36,869 bases of DNA from Prevotellamassilia timonensis (GCF_021531665.1 NZ_JADYUH010000018.1:1-36869); one strand, 5' to 3'. Shown: positions 25,151 through 34,335, counted from the stretch's first letter. The notes: generated from the letters alone by a model not told the origin. Made by a program: numbers and translations.

Positions 25151-27068
25151 TTTCATCCGCAATTTTCTTTGCAAACTCTGCCACGCTGAGCACTCCTTGG
25201 TCTCCTTCGCCTTGTTTTCTGACGGAAACGGTGGCGCTGTTGGCTTCGTTTTCGCCGACAATCAAGAGGTAAGGAATGTGTTTCATTTCGTTGTCACGAA
25301 TCTTTCTGCCGACTTTTTCTGAGCGATCATCGACGAAGGCACGCACATTGGCGTCTTCAAGTTGTTTCTTGACGTTGAAGGCATAGTCGTTGAATTTGTC
25401 GGAGACAGGAAGAATGGCAACTTGGTCGGGAGTGAGCCAGAGGGGGAAGTGTCCGGCGGTGTGTTCGATGAGCACGGCGACGAAGCGTTCCATGGAACCG
25501 AAGGGTGCACGGTGAATCATGACCGGGCGATGCTTCTGGTTGTCAGAGCCGGTGTATTCCAGTTGGAAACGTTCAGGAAGGTTATAGTCCACCTGAATGG
25601 TTCCGAGTTGCCAGCGGCGTCCTAGCGCGTCTTTCACCATAAAGTCAAGTTTCGGACCATAGAAGGCGGCTTCACCATATTCAATGTGTGCGGGAAGTCC
25701 CTTTTCTTCGCAGGCTTCGATAATGGCTCTTTCTGCTTTTTCCCAATTTTCTTCCGACCCGATATATTTTTCACGGTTCACCTTGTCGCGAAGCGAGATT
25801 TGCGCTTCAAATTTGTCAAACTTGAGTGCGCGGAAGATAATCATGATGATGTCCATGACGCGGAGGAACTCACCTTTCACCTGGTCGGGAGCACAGAAGA
25901 TGTGGGCATCGTCCTGCGTGAAGCCTCTGACGCGGGTCAGACCGTGGAGCTCGCCGCTCTGTTCGTAGCGATAGACCGTTCCGAACTCTGCGATGCGCAA
26001 CGGGAGGTCTTTGTAGGAGCGCGGTTTCCAAGCAAAGATGGCGCAGTGGTGAGGACAGTTCATGGGTTTCAGCATATACTCTTCACCTTCCTCGGGCGTG
26101 TGAATCGGCTGGAAAGAGTCCTTGCCATATTTTGCATAGTGTCCGGAGGTGACATAGAGGTTCTTGGAACCGATGTGAGGAGTCATCACCTGCTGATAGC
26201 CGTAGCGTTTCTGGATGTTTTTCAGGAAATCTTCCAGACGGAGACGCAGGGCAGTTCCCTTGGGAAGCCACATGGGAAGTCCTTTACCAACCAAATCGGA
26301 GAACATGAAGAGTTCCATTTCTTTTCCGATTTTGCGGTGGTCACGGCGCTTGGCTTCTTCCAAGAGTTGGAGATATTCATCAAGGAGTTTCTTTTTGGGG
26401 AAAGAAATGCCATAGACGCGAGTCATTTGCGGACGTTTCTCGTCGCCACGCCAGTAGGCAGAACTGATGGACATCACCTTCACGGCTTTGATGGGGGAAG
26501 TGTTCATCAAGTGCGGTCCGCGACAGAGGTCTGTGTAGGCTCCTTGCGTGTAGGTGGTGATGTGTCCGTCTTCGAGTTCGGCGATGAGTTCGTTTTTATA
26601 GGTTTGTCCGTGTTCTCCGAAGAAAGTCAGCGCGTCTTTTTTGGAAATGTCCTGACGCACGAGGCTCTCTCCGCGAGCCACGAGTTCCTGCATTTTCTTT
26701 TCAATTTTGGGGAAGTCGCTGTCGCTGAGACTGACACCTTCGGGCGGCATGACGTCATAGTAGAAGCCATTCTCAATGGCAGGTCCGATTCCGAACTGTG
26801 TGCCGGGCCAGAGTTCCTGCAGTGCTTCCGCCATGAGGTGGGCGGAGGTGTGCCAGAAGGCGTGTTTTCCTTCTTCGTCTTCCCACTTGAAAAGTTTCAG
26901 TTCAGCGTCTTCAGTGATGGGACGGTTGAGTTCGACCGTTTCGCCATTGACGCTGCAAGCCAGCACCTCTTTTGCCAAACGGTTGGAGATGCTTTCTGCG
27001 ATTTGAAGTCCCGTTACTCCGCTCTCATATTCACGAACGGAACCGTCGGGAAAGGTAATCTTAATCAT
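25125..27068 (-). CDS. thrS: Threonine--tRNA ligase
   Basis: 647-aa class II synthetase. Order: N-terminal TGS domain (residues 1-60), editing domain with [11 protein letters not shown], catalytic core with zinc ligand C338 in MKPMNCPHH, motif 2 region ([25 protein letters not shown]), motif 3 region ([18 protein letters not shown]), and a C-terminal anticodon-binding domain. Complete and typical. It leads the translation operon on the minus strand. The ATG overlaps the recurrent ACACATTATTATATAT motif. A -7-like TACATTTG at 27112-27119 suggests a leader of about 40 nt. Confidence 0.98.
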   Translation of the reverse strand: MIKITFPDGSVREYESGVTGLQIAESISNRLAKEVLACSVNGETVELNRPITEDAELKLFKWEDEEGKHAFWHTSAHLMAEALQELWPGTQFGIGPAIENGFYYDVMPPEGVSLSDSDFPKIEKKMQELVARGESLVRQDISKKDALTFFGEHGQTYKNELIAELEDGHITTYTQGAYTDLCRGPHLMNTSPIKAVKVMSISSAYWRGDEKRPQMTRVYGISFPKKKLLDEYLQLLEEAKRRDHRKIGKEMELFMFSDLVGKGLPMWLPKGTALRLRLEDFLKNIQKRYGYQQVMTPHIGSKNLYVTSGHYAKYGKDSFQPIHTPEEGEEYMLKPMNCPHHCAIFAWKPRSYKDLPLRIAEFGTVYRYEQSGELHGLTRVRGFTQDDAHIFCAPDQVKGEFLRVMDIIMIIFRALKFDKFEAQISLRDKVNREKYIGSEENWEKAERAIIEACEEKGLPAHIEYGEAAFYGPKLDFMVKDALGRRWQLGTIQVDYNLPERFQLEYTGSDNQKHRPVMIHRAPFGSMERFVAVLIEHTAGHFPLWLTPDQVAILPVSDKFNDYAFNVKKQLEDANVRAFVDDRSEKVGRKIRDNEMKHIPYLLIVGENEANSATVSVRKQGEGDQGVLSVAEFAKKIADEIAEMTRNY

Positions 27069-27111
27069 ATATAATAATGTGTCTTAGTTGTTCGTTGGAT
27101 GAAATTTCGGG

Positions 27112-27119
27112 CAAATGTA
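27112..27119 (-). promoter_or_regulatory. Promoter -7 element for thrS
   Basis: TACATTTG on the minus strand, 44 bp before the thrS ATG. No good -33 box at standard spacing. Confidence 0.5.
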
Positions 27120-27236
27120 GGCAAAACTCGCGGAAAGAAGAAAGGCGCAAGGTGGTTTTCTTTCTTTCCTTGTTCGGAGCGCGCGTTTTTTGAAGGCTAT
27201 TCTATGAATTACGGAATAAGCATCGCACAAAATGGT

Positions 27237-28412
27237 TCATTCCACTTCGAGCACGAGTCCCTTCAAATATTCCCCTTCGGGATGATAGATGTTCACGGGG
27301 TGGTCTGCAGGCTGATGGAGTTGATGAAGAATGCGCACATGACGCCCGCTCATTGCGGCAGCCGTGAAGACCGCGAGGCGGAATTGATTTTTGTCCACCG
27401 CCTGCGAGCAGCTGAAGGTGAAGAGGATGCCCCCTTTTTTTATTTTCTTGAAAGCGATGGCATTCAGACGGGTGTAGCCTTTGATGGCATTTCGCACCGC
27501 ATCTTTGTGTTTGGCGAACGCCGGTGGGTCAAGGATGACGAGGTCGTAGGAGTGCTCAGATTTTTCCAAGAACTTGAAGGCGTCTTCGGTGAAACCTTGA
27601 TGACGCGTATCGTTGGGGAAGTTGAGGTTCACGTTTCGCTCCGTGAGTTCAATGGCTTTGGCGGAAGCATCGACGCTGTGAACGAGTGCTGCTCCGCCTC
27701 TGAGTGCATAGACGCTGAAGCCGCCGGTATAGCAGAACATGTTGAGGACATGACGTCCTTGGGCATAGTGTTCCAGAAGTTTACGGTTTTCACGCTGGTC
27801 CACGAAGAAACCTGTCTTTTGTCCCGTCAGCCAATCAATTTGGAAGCGGAGTCCTTGTTCTGTGGCAACCTCCTCGTGGTCTTCGCCGATGAGGAAGCCA
27901 TTCTCCTGCCCCACTTCTGCTTTGAAGGGGAGAGTGGTTTCGGATTTGTAATATACGTTCCGGATTCTTCCTTCGCTGACTTTGACGAGTGCCTCGGCAA
28001 TCTTCTGTCTTTCGACGTGCATTCCGATGGAGTGAGCTTGAAGCACGGCGGTGTGGCGATAGACATCCACCACGAGTCCCGGCAATCTGTCGCCTTCTCC
28101 GTGAACGAGTCGAAAGATGTCGTTGCCTTCTTCCATCAGTCCGAGGGCGCGACGAAGTTGAAATGCCTCGCTCAAACGTTTTTCCCAAAAGGCGGAATCT
28201 ATTTTCTCGTCTTCAAAGGTCAGCATCCTGACAGCAATGGAACCGATTTGACAGTGACCGTAGCCGAGCAGTTCCCCTTTTGACGAAACGACTCGAACCA
28301 CGTCGCCCTCCTCGGGCGTTCCGTCGGCGCGTGCCACCGCTCCGGAAAACACCCAGGGATGGAAACGTTTCAGACTTTCTTCCTTGTGAGGCTTAAGTTG
28401 GAATGTGAACAT
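27237..28412 (-). CDS. RlmI-like class I rRNA methyltransferase (PUA plus SAM domain)
   Basis: 391 aa from ATG 28412. The N-terminal PUA RNA-binding domain (LKRFHPWVFSGAVARADG) is followed by a Rossmann SAM-dependent methyltransferase: NMFCYTGGFSVYALRGGA (SAM loop), VHSVDASAKAIELTERN (acidic residue), and DLVILDPPAF (catalytic LDPP). RlmI methylates C1962 of 23S rRNA at C5; homologues of this architecture are probably equivalent, but the exact cytosine is inferred. An in-frame ATG at 28436 adds eight residues. A TATATATAATAATG motif lies about 65 bp upstream. The gene follows the exonuclease gene. Confidence 0.88.
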   Translation of the reverse strand: MFTFQLKPHKEESLKRFHPWVFSGAVARADGTPEEGDVVRVVSSKGELLGYGHCQIGSIAVRMLTFEDEKIDSAFWEKRLSEAFQLRRALGLMEEGNDIFRLVHGEGDRLPGLVVDVYRHTAVLQAHSIGMHVERQKIAEALVKVSEGRIRNVYYKSETTLPFKAEVGQENGFLIGEDHEEVATEQGLRFQIDWLTGQKTGFFVDQRENRKLLEHYAQGRHVLNMFCYTGGFSVYALRGGAALVHSVDASAKAIELTERNVNLNFPNDTRHQGFTEDAFKFLEKSEHSYDLVILDPPAFAKHKDAVRNAIKGYTRLNAIAFKKIKKGGILFTFSCSQAVDKNQFRLAVFTAAAMSGRHVRILHQLHQPADHPVNIYHPEGEYLKGLVLEVE

Positions 28413-28505
28413 GGAAAAAGGATTTTTAGGAATCAAAGAGAACTAAAGAACCTAAAGTCAAGAGACCTTATATATAATAATGTATATGCCTACTATTGGA
28501 GCGGC

Positions 28506-29228
28506 TCACGCCATCGCTTCTTTTTCGTTGGCATCGCAATCAGGAAGAGGCGCATCTTCTTTGAGGGGTTCCGGGATGAGGGCATACTGTCCGGAGGCTT
28601 TCAACCTCTTGAGTTCTGCAAACAGGTCAAGACAAACCGAGGCATCGGTGGCGGCATAGACCTTCTGAGGCTCACTCAGCACGTCCGCCTCCCAGTTTGA
28701 CAACCTCATCTTTTTGGAGATGCGTTTGTGGAACACGTTGGCATAGAGTTTCAGCAGACTTTTGTCTTTCACGCCCAGTTCGGCGGCAAAGTTTTGCAGG
28801 TCAAGGAAACCGGCTGGCTTGAATGACGGCTCTTTGCGTTGCAACATGAGAGCATCATCTTTCAGCGAGAGACCGACCTTACAGATTTTCTTGTCGCCCA
28901 ACAAACTTTGCAGACACGGAAGGAATCCAATCTCATTCAGACGAAAAAGGAAACAGACGTCCCTCATGCAGACCTGCAACAGAGCGACCTGATTGGTGTG
29001 TCCTTTTCGAAAGGAAGGCTTGGTTTCGGTGTCGATGCCCAAAATGCGCTGTGTTTTCAGCGCCTTCACCGCTTTTTCCGCTTCCACTTTGCTTTGCACG
29101 ACCACGATGCGCCCTTCAAAGTGGTGAAGCGGCAGGGTGGCTACAAAATCCTTGGGGGTGACAGTGAAGAGGGTGCGACTCTCTTGCTTCAGCAGCGGTT
29201 CGGAAGAGTTTTGTTGTTCGCAGTTCAT
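28506..29228 (-). CDS. 3'-5' exonuclease, DEDD family
   Basis: 240 aa. Exo I GIDTETKPSF, Exo II around KVGLSLKDDALML, and Exo III YAATDASVCLDLF (Y---D) make it a DnaQ-like DEDDy exonuclease related to RNase D and WRN-type domains. There is no HRDC domain, so it is not a full RNase D. Nucleic acid substrate is not evident. The ATG overlaps the stop of the DUF5063 gene (ATGA), so both are co-translated. Confidence 0.85.
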   Translation of the reverse strand: MNCEQQNSSEPLLKQESRTLFTVTPKDFVATLPLHHFEGRIVVVQSKVEAEKAVKALKTQRILGIDTETKPSFRKGHTNQVALLQVCMRDVCFLFRLNEIGFLPCLQSLLGDKKICKVGLSLKDDALMLQRKEPSFKPAGFLDLQNFAAELGVKDKSLLKLYANVFHKRISKKMRLSNWEADVLSEPQKVYAATDASVCLDLFAELKRLKASGQYALIPEPLKEDAPLPDCDANEKEAMA

Positions 29229-29764
29229 GGTTCTTCTTCAAATGATGTGTCTGCGCTCTTCACGTCGTGAATGGCTCGCAGTGCGCCGAGCAGTTTTCTC
29301 CCCCAGCCTGTGGGAAAGTCTTCCAGGGTTTCTCTCAGTGCGACCTCCATGGATTCTTCATAGCCCTGCCGATAGGTCTCAACAAGTTCTCTCAGAGTCT
29401 GATAGGTATCGGCGAGATTCTCGCTGATGGTGCAGTGCACGGGGGTGTCAGAGTATTTGAAATCATCGACAAATACGTCCAAAAAATCGTCCCATTCGCC
29501 GAGTACGCCAGCAACGCGATTCAGCACGTCGTTGTAGTCGCCCTCCGTCACAAACGGTGAGTTCCAGCCGCCCGTCTCGGAAACTTCCGGCATTTCAACA
29601 GCCTTCGCATAGAGCCACGGGAGCAGGCTGCACATCGTGCGGCAGAACTCCTCGCGTCCTCTTGCGTTTGGGGAAAGTTGCTCCAAGAACCGGCAGTAGG
29701 CGGTGGAGACTTTCACAAAATCCAAAGCGGCTTGGGAGTATAAGATTGAATCACTCTTTTCCAT
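29225..29764 (-). CDS. DUF5063 family protein
   Basis: 179 aa, acidic and helical ([73 protein letters not shown]). This pattern is a Bacteroidetes family of unknown function often next to the exonuclease gene. ATG 29764 is chosen because it begins the conserved helical region; an in-frame ATG at 29887 is on the far side of the promoter. The -7 element is only about 8 nt upstream, so the mRNA may be leaderless. Confidence 0.78.
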   Translation of the reverse strand: MEKSDSILYSQAALDFVKVSTAYCRFLEQLSPNARGREEFCRTMCSLLPWLYAKAVEMPEVSETGGWNSPFVTEGDYNDVLNRVAGVLGEWDDFLDVFVDDFKYSDTPVHCTISENLADTYQTLRELVETYRQGYEESMEVALRETLEDFPTGWGRKLLGALRAIHDVKSADTSFEEEP

Positions 29765-29772
29765 ACATCGTG

Positions 29773-29780
29773 CAAAATTA
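29773..29780 (-). promoter_or_regulatory. Promoter -7 element, DUF5063-exonuclease operon
   Basis: TAATTTTG on the minus strand ends 8 bp before ATG 29764, so initiation about 5-8 nt downstream would give an almost leaderless message. No -33 box at standard spacing. A divergent TACTTTTG for recR lies at 29814-29821 on the other strand. Confidence 0.5.
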
Positions 29781-29813
29781 CGAAAAAGATGCGCTTCTGT
29801 CGGATTTTGTTCG

Positions 29814-29821
29814 TACTTTTG
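29814..29821 (+). promoter_or_regulatory. Promoter -7 element for recR
   Basis: TACTTTTG on the plus strand, about 117 bp before the proposed recR start. No strong -33 box. Confidence 0.45.
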
Positions 29822-29938
29822 TCTGAGCAACGCAGACAGAACGGCCTTTTCAGCCCGGTTTCGTGTTCTGCACGCTTCCTTTTTCATTGTTGTTCATCAT
29901 CCAAACCGCGGTCTTCGCCGCCCAATTGTTCAGAGCCT

Positions 29939-30553
29939 TTGATCACCGGTCCCTATCCTTCCCGTCTTCTTGAAAAAGCCGTGCAAGAACTGACCCGCCT
30001 TCCGGGCGTGGGTCGAAAAACGGCTTTGCGCTATGCGCTCTATCTGCTTCGTCAGTCGCCGGAGGTAGTTCATTCCTTTGCTCAGAGTCTCACGGATTTG
30101 CGAGACCACGTTTCGCACTGCAAGATTTGTCACAATCTTTCCGACCATGACATCTGCGACATCTGCGCCGCCAACAATCGCGACCGAACGCAGGTCTGTG
30201 TCGTTGAAAACGTTCACAGCGTCATGTGCATCGAACAAACGGGACAATACAACGGGCTCTACCACGTCTTGGGCGGCATCATCTCACCCATGGACGGCAT
30301 CGGACCCTCCGACATCGAACTCGCCTCGCTCATCAGTCGGGCGGAGGAAGGAGAAATCAAAGAGGTCATCCTCGCACTCAGTCCGACCATGGAGGGAGAC
30401 ACAACGAACTTCTACATTTCACGCCGCCTGGCACACCTTGACCTCAAAATCTCCGTCATTGCCCGCGGCGTCAGCGTCGGCGATGGGTTGGAATACACTG
30501 ACGAAGTCACCCTCGGACGCTCCATCCTCGGACGCACACCGCTGCAGTCTTGA
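29939..30553 (+). CDS. recR: Recombination protein RecR (TTG start)
   Basis: 204 aa from TTG 29939, matching the usual 195-205 aa. Helix-hairpin-helix [21 protein letters not shown], a four-cysteine zinc finger ([16 protein letters not shown]), and a Toprim domain ([44 protein letters not shown]) are in order. RecR acts with RecO and RecF to load RecA at gaps. The nearest in-frame ATG is at 29789, but its 50 extra residues overlap the DUF5063 promoter region and do not resemble RecR. No ATG or GTG lies at the right place; TTG before [14 protein letters not shown] gives normal RecR length. Confidence 0.9.
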   Translation: MITGPYPSRLLEKAVQELTRLPGVGRKTALRYALYLLRQSPEVVHSFAQSLTDLRDHVSHCKICHNLSDHDICDICAANNRDRTQVCVVENVHSVMCIEQTGQYNGLYHVLGGIISPMDGIGPSDIELASLISRAEEGEIKEVILALSPTMEGDTTNFYISRRLAHLDLKISVIARGVSVGDGLEYTDEVTLGRSILGRTPLQS

Positions 30554-30594
30554 CATCGCCCAATGATTCACTTTTTGCATCCCACTAATCATTC

Positions 30595-31038
30595 ATGAAA
30601 CTTCCCGCAACTCTTCTTTTCTCCCGCATCCTCTACGGTTTGATTTGGCTTTTGACTGCCATCGGTTTTCTGCTCTTGGAGACCGAAATCATTCCGATGG
30701 TGTCCGTGCAACCCTCTCCGGAACTTCGCTATGCCCTGCTCATGCTCTCCATCTGCCTGACGCTCTCAACGGCATGGCTTTCGGTGGGCATGTCAAAATT
30801 TGGCGGAAGTTCTCATCCTCACCCGAAGGGTCTTGCACTTCGTTTGAGTCATCCCGCGCTGCGTGTGAGCGTGTCCGGCGTGGCAGTCTTGACAAATCTT
30901 TTTGTCTATTATGTCCTCCACCCCGACACATCCCCGATGTTCTGCCTACTGATTTCACTGACCGCCTTTGTCTTTTGCTGGCCTGCCGTCGATTCTAAAA
31001 CCGGTGAGAACGAAGCCGACGGCGAAGGCGAACAATGA
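30595..31038 (+). CDS. Small integral membrane protein, unknown function
   Basis: 147 aa with four hydrophobic segments (ILYGLIWLLTAIGFLLL; YALLMLSICLTLSTAWLSVG; VSVSGVAVLTNLFVYYVL; MFCLLISLTAFVFCWPAV) and an acidic cytoplasmic tail (TGENEADGEGEQ). I do not recognise the family. It follows recR by 41 bp, so they may be cotranscribed. A reverse-oriented repeat element begins 15 bp after its stop. Confidence 0.7.
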   Translation: MKLPATLLFSRILYGLIWLLTAIGFLLLETEIIPMVSVQPSPELRYALLMLSICLTLSTAWLSVGMSKFGGSSHPHPKGLALRLSHPALRVSVSGVAVLTNLFVYYVLHPDTSPMFCLLISLTAFVFCWPAVDSKTGENEADGEGEQ

Positions 31039-31053
31039 CGGATTCTGACTCTA

Positions 31054-31241
31054 CAGGGGTGTTCTATAAATCACGGAATAAGGAGCATTCAAAAGAAAGT
31101 ACCTACCGTCTTGTTCGCTTTTTGCTTTTTAGTGCGCCCTCTTGTAAGTTCCGATAGTCACATCGTCCTCCACGCTCCTTCCGCCACTGACGAGAGTGCA
31201 TCTCCGGGAAATCCAACTCAACCTAATTTATAGAGCACCCC
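31054..31241 (-). mobile_element. MITE-like element copy 4 (188 bp), inverted orientation
   Basis: Relative to the 2788 element it reads in reverse. The left end CAGGGGTGTTCTATAAAT, then CGGAATAAGGAGCATTCAAA, is the inverse of the right arm. The right end AACTCAACCTAATTTATAGA, then GCACCCC, is the inverse of the left arm. Its interior differs from copy 1 but keeps GATGTGACTATCGGAACTT and GGGCGCACT on the minus strand. CTCTA duplicates flank it (31049-31053 and 31242-31246). A partial second end (TAATTATAGAGCCCCC) follows immediately. Confidence 0.78.
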
Positions 31242-31281
31242 CTCTAATTATAGAGCCCCCTTACAAGAAAAGCCCGTTCTC

Positions 31282-32481
31282 ATGCTGCTTTCCATCATCA
31301 TTGTCAACTATAACGTGCGCTACTTCGTTGAGCAGTGCATCCTCTCCGTGGCACGCTCAAAGGGAATTCCTCTTGAGGAAGTGGAAGTCTTCGTGGTGGA
31401 CAACCACTCCTCCGACCACTCCGTCTCCCATCTGCGCCACTGTTTCCCCGCCTCTTTCCCACTCCGTGTGGAAGTCATTGCCAACCGTCAGAATCTGGGT
31501 TTCGGACGCGCCAACAACCAAGCTCTGCATCAGGTCACCGGAAAATACGTCCTCTTCTTGAATCCCGACACCATTCTGACCGAGGACACCTTGCACGAAG
31601 TGCTTCAAGCGGCGGAATCTCATCCCGAGGCAGGCGTCTTCGGCGTCAAAATGCTCCAGTCCGACGGGTCGTTTGCCAAAGAGTCGCGACGCGGACTCCC
31701 CACGCCCTGGACGGCTTTTTGCAGAATGACAGGACTCGGGAACCTCTTTCCGAAGACCCGATTGTTCGGGAACTACTACATGCAATTCCTTGACCTCACC
31801 CAGTTCACGCCCATCGACATCGTTTCGGGGGCATTCATGCTCGGCGAGCGAGAAAAACTGCTGAAAATGGAAGGCTTTGATGAAGACTATTTCATGTATG
31901 GAGAAGACATTGACCTCTCCTATCGTCTCCTGCAGGCGGGCTTCCACAACTTCTACGTTCCAACCCCCATTCTGCACTACAAAGGAGAGAGCACGAGAAA
32001 ATACACTTATCGCTACGTGCATGTCTTCTATCAGGCGATGTTCATCTTCTTCAAAAAACACTTTCACCGTTCTGCAATCTGGCTCTCCGTTCCGATTCGT
32101 TTGGCAATCCTGCTGAAAGCGTTTCTCAGCCTCATTCCTCTGCCCTTCCGCGCCATTCGAAACTATCTGAACCCCGCTTCGGCACACCCCTCCCCTCACA
32201 TCCTCTATCTTGGACGCTCCGGCACAGCAGTCCGAGAACTTGCGGCGCGCCACGGCATTCACATTGACATCTTGGACGCAGACGCCACCTCGCTCCCCGA
32301 AGGACATCTGACGAAGGGAATAGACCTCAAGCCCTACCTCATCATTGCCTACGACACTGCGGACTTCCCCTTCCGCTTCATCCTGAATCGCTTTGAGACG
32401 GCTCCAACCGGCAAGCGCCACATCGGACTCTTCCACCCCGACGCTCAACTGCTCGTCACCGGGAAGCGCATCTTCACCTGA
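31282..32481 (+). CDS. Family 2 glycosyltransferase, rhamnosyltransferase-like
   Basis: 399 aa. The GT-A fold starts with LLSIIIVNYNVRYFVEQCILSV; VVDNHSSDHS and LGFGRANNQAL follow, then the nucleotide-sugar/metal motif FLNPDT and the acceptor-side GAFMLGEREKLLKMEGFDEDYFMYGEDIDLSYRL. This combination is typical of WbbL-type rhamnosyl- and related surface-polysaccharide transferases. The last 150 residues (about one third) form an extra domain with a basic amphipathic stretch (RLAILLKAFLSLIPLPFRAIRN) that may anchor it to the membrane. No other polysaccharide gene lies near, so its product is undefined. It starts 40 bp after the repeat element. Confidence 0.88.
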   Translation: MLLSIIIVNYNVRYFVEQCILSVARSKGIPLEEVEVFVVDNHSSDHSVSHLRHCFPASFPLRVEVIANRQNLGFGRANNQALHQVTGKYVLFLNPDTILTEDTLHEVLQAAESHPEAGVFGVKMLQSDGSFAKESRRGLPTPWTAFCRMTGLGNLFPKTRLFGNYYMQFLDLTQFTPIDIVSGAFMLGEREKLLKMEGFDEDYFMYGEDIDLSYRLLQAGFHNFYVPTPILHYKGESTRKYTYRYVHVFYQAMFIFFKKHFHRSAIWLSVPIRLAILLKAFLSLIPLPFRAIRNYLNPASAHPSPHILYLGRSGTAVRELAARHGIHIDILDADATSLPEGHLTKGIDLKPYLIIAYDTADFPFRFILNRFETAPTGKRHIGLFHPDAQLLVTGKRIFT

Positions 32482-32525
32482 CAGCTCATTTCCCCCTTTT
32501 CTGTTCTATATATAATAATGTGTCT

Positions 32526-33032
32526 ATGCACCTCCGTCCACTGGAACCCGAAGACCTTGATTTGCTCTATGAAATAGAGAATTCTCCCGAAACGTGGGAC
32601 GTCACACTCTCCGACGCGCCCTACTCGCGCTTCAAACTTCGGCAATACATCTCCGCCGGAGCCGACATCCACGCTTGCGGTGAACTACGCCTGGTCATCG
32701 CTCTCAGAGAGAAGGGCAGCGAAAAAGAAACCGCCATCGGACTCGCCGACCTCACGGCTTTCTGCTCGCTCTCGGCAAAAGCAGAGGTGGGAATCATTCT
32801 CCTGCCCGAGTTTCGCGGACTTCACCACGGCGGTCATGCTCTTTCCCTGCTGGAAAATCTTGCCGTCAGCCGACTCCGCATCCACCAACTCTACGCCCAC
32901 ATCCCCGTTTCAAATGAAGCCTCCAAGACAATCTTTCAAAAAGCAGGCTATCAGCGTGTTGCCACACTCCCCGACTGGCATTTTCGTCGCGGAACCTACG
33001 AAGACGTGGAACTATGGAACAAATTTTTTTGA
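32526..33032 (+). CDS. GNAT family N-acetyltransferase (RimL/SpeG-like)
   Basis: 168 aa. Starts LRPLEPEDLDLLYEIENSPE, with the central EVGIILLPEFRGLHHGGHALSLLE acetyl-CoA loop (R-G-x-x-H-G-G) and NEASKTIFQKAGYQRVATLPDW near the end. It is the RimJ/RimL/SpeG type that acetylates amino groups on proteins, polyamines or small molecules; substrate unknown. ATG 32526 gives the typical start; a GTG at 32520 adds two residues. The TATATATAATAATG motif lies immediately upstream. It is 44 bp downstream of the glycosyltransferase. Confidence 0.87.
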   Translation: MHLRPLEPEDLDLLYEIENSPETWDVTLSDAPYSRFKLRQYISAGADIHACGELRLVIALREKGSEKETAIGLADLTAFCSLSAKAEVGIILLPEFRGLHHGGHALSLLENLAVSRLRIHQLYAHIPVSNEASKTIFQKAGYQRVATLPDWHFRRGTYEDVELWNKFF

Positions 33033-33049
33033 AAAAAAGAGGAAACCCC

Positions 33050-33079
33050 TTGCCGGAAATGAAAAAAGCAGTATCTTTG
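33050..33079 (+). promoter_or_regulatory. Promoter of tRNA-Asp/tRNA-Cys
   Basis: TTG (33050-33052), 19 bp, TATCTTTG (33072-33079), about 30 bp before tRNA-Asp. A complete consensus promoter. Confidence 0.82.
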
Positions 33080-33110
33080 CACTCGCAAAAACGAAATAAG
33101 CCCTCGTTTT

Positions 33111-33184
33111 GGTGTGTTAGTTCAGCTGGTTAGAATACATGCCTGTCACGCATGGGGTCACGGGTTCGAGTCCCGTACACACCG
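33111..33184 (+). tRNA. tRNA-Asp (GUC anticodon)
   Basis: A 74-nt cloverleaf: acceptor GGTGTGT/ACACACC, discriminator G, D arm GTTCAGCTGGTTAGAAT, anticodon stem with loop CTGTCAC (anticodon GTC), T arm CACGGGTTCGAGTCCCGTA. CCA not encoded. Cotranscribed with tRNA-Cys 14 bp downstream. Confidence 0.97.
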
Positions 33185-33198
33185 CAAAATCTTTCATT

Positions 33199-33272
33199 GG
33201 TACCCTGACCGAGTGGCTAGGTGGCGGTCTGCAAAACCGTATACAGCAGTTCGAATCTGCTGGGTACCTCCA
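33199..33272 (+). tRNA. tRNA-Cys (GCA anticodon)
   Basis: 71-nt body plus encoded CCA (33270-33272). Acceptor GGTACCC/GGGTACC, anticodon loop CTGCAAA (anticodon GCA), T arm CAGCAGTTCGAATCTGCTG. Unlike the neighbouring tRNA-Asp it has the CCA end encoded. Confidence 0.96.
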
Positions 33273-33275
33273 CAC

Positions 33276-33307
33276 AGTGATTCACATTCCCGTGAATCAC
33301 TTTTTTT
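33276..33307 (+). terminator. Terminator after tRNA-Cys
   Basis: Perfect 10-bp stem AGTGATTCAC/GTGAATCACT with a 6-nt loop, then seven T. Ends the two-tRNA transcript. Confidence 0.9.
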
Positions 33308-33412
33308 GTGTCTTCACGAAAAGAACATCACCCTCCCGTGATGTCGCAATTTGAATGCTGTTTGATGGCTGTCCGCTAAGAATTACGCCACGCCCTCTCC
33401 CACTGCCGCGGC

Positions 33413-34312
33413 TCAGTCAAAACGGAAGTAAGGAGTCAGGCGACGGAAATCCGCTTCCGTAAATTCCTTGTAGAGGGAAAGTTCTTTCCACGAACGAATC
33501 GGCCCATTCTTGCGAATGTGATTCACGATGACCTTTGTCTGCTCGTAACTCATGTAGGGATGTCTCACCAACGTGCGAAAATCCGCCCGGTTCAGATGAA
33601 TCTGCTGCGGCACGGCACTTGACTCCACCTTGAACCAACGCCCCATGTTGGCGGGCAGCCCCTCCACCTCCTCAATCTGACTCACGGAAACGAAACCGCC
33701 CAACCGCTCGCGATAGCGCACGATTTTTGAGGCGTAGTATGAACCAATGCCGGGAATCATTTTGAGTTGCAAAGTGTCCGCCGCATTCAAATCAAACACC
33801 GTTCCCTCTTCCGCCTTCACCGTCTTCTCAAACCTTGGCTTGCGAGAAGAGAACGTGTCAGCAATCTCCTCCCAACGAACAACCGAGCGCGAAGCCGCAT
33901 CTTCAGGACGGATGCGCACAAACGGACGCAACCGCTGAAAATCCTCTTCGTTGAGACCGTAGAGGCGGCGGAAATCATCAGGCGAACGCCATTTCCCACC
34001 CTTCTCGCGATACTTCATCATGTTTCGAATTTGCCACGGCGAGAACCCGACCTTAAGGAGCGTTGCGCTATCGGCATGATTGGGGTCGAACGGAAAAGCC
34101 TGACTGAAATCCGAACCACGACGCCGTTCCGCACGTTCCATAGAATCAATTCTCACCTGCTCTGCGAGTGCCGCAAGACTGTCCGCCTGCTCTGCAGACA
34201 GCGACAGTACTTCTCCCTTCGGCTCAAAGAGAGGCAGAAGAAAACAAGCGAGACAGACGAGCAAAAGCAAGATGCCGGCGATAAGAAGCGACGTACGGTC
34301 TTTGCGAATCAT
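33413..34312 (-). CDS. Helix-hairpin-helix protein, ComEA-related
   Basis: 299 aa. A single N-terminal membrane helix (TSLLIAGILLLLVCLACFLLPLF) leaves the rest outside the cytoplasm. Three HhH-like modules follow (PFDPNHADSATLLKVGFSPWQIRNMMKYREKGG; VFDLNAADTLQLKMIPGIGSYYASKIVRYRERLGG; IHLNRADFRTLVRHPYMSYEQTKVIVNHIRKNG). The second, with IPGIG, is the ComEA DNA-binding type. A role in binding DNA at the envelope is possible, but Bacteroidetes homologues of this multi-HhH form are not clearly linked to competence. A -7-like TAACTTTG at 34473-34480 (22-bp spacing to TTG) may be its promoter. Confidence 0.8.
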   Translation of the reverse strand: MIRKDRTSLLIAGILLLLVCLACFLLPLFEPKGEVLSLSAEQADSLAALAEQVRIDSMERAERRRGSDFSQAFPFDPNHADSATLLKVGFSPWQIRNMMKYREKGGKWRSPDDFRRLYGLNEEDFQRLRPFVRIRPEDAASRSVVRWEEIADTFSSRKPRFEKTVKAEEGTVFDLNAADTLQLKMIPGIGSYYASKIVRYRERLGGFVSVSQIEEVEGLPANMGRWFKVESSAVPQQIHLNRADFRTLVRHPYMSYEQTKVIVNHIRKNGPIRSWKELSLYKEFTEADFRRLTPYFRFD

Positions 34313-34335
34313 GAGACAATATTTCTAAAAAGAAA

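Noticed and set aside
25686-27074. 462-codon plus-strand open frame opposite thrS
   Set aside because: Shadow of thrS, whose class II synthetase motifs are complete.
27197-27222. TATTCTATGAATTACGGAAT near the RlmI-like gene end as another mobile-element copy
   Set aside because: Only one short end-like match is present; no second end or duplication, so it is noted only as a possible remnant.
27099-28283. 394-codon plus-strand open frame opposite the RlmI-like gene
   Set aside because: Shadow of a methyltransferase with clear PUA and SAM motifs.
33370-33400. CCGCTAAGAATTACGCC after tRNA-Cys as a repeat fragment
   Set aside because: Too short and only loosely similar to the element interior.
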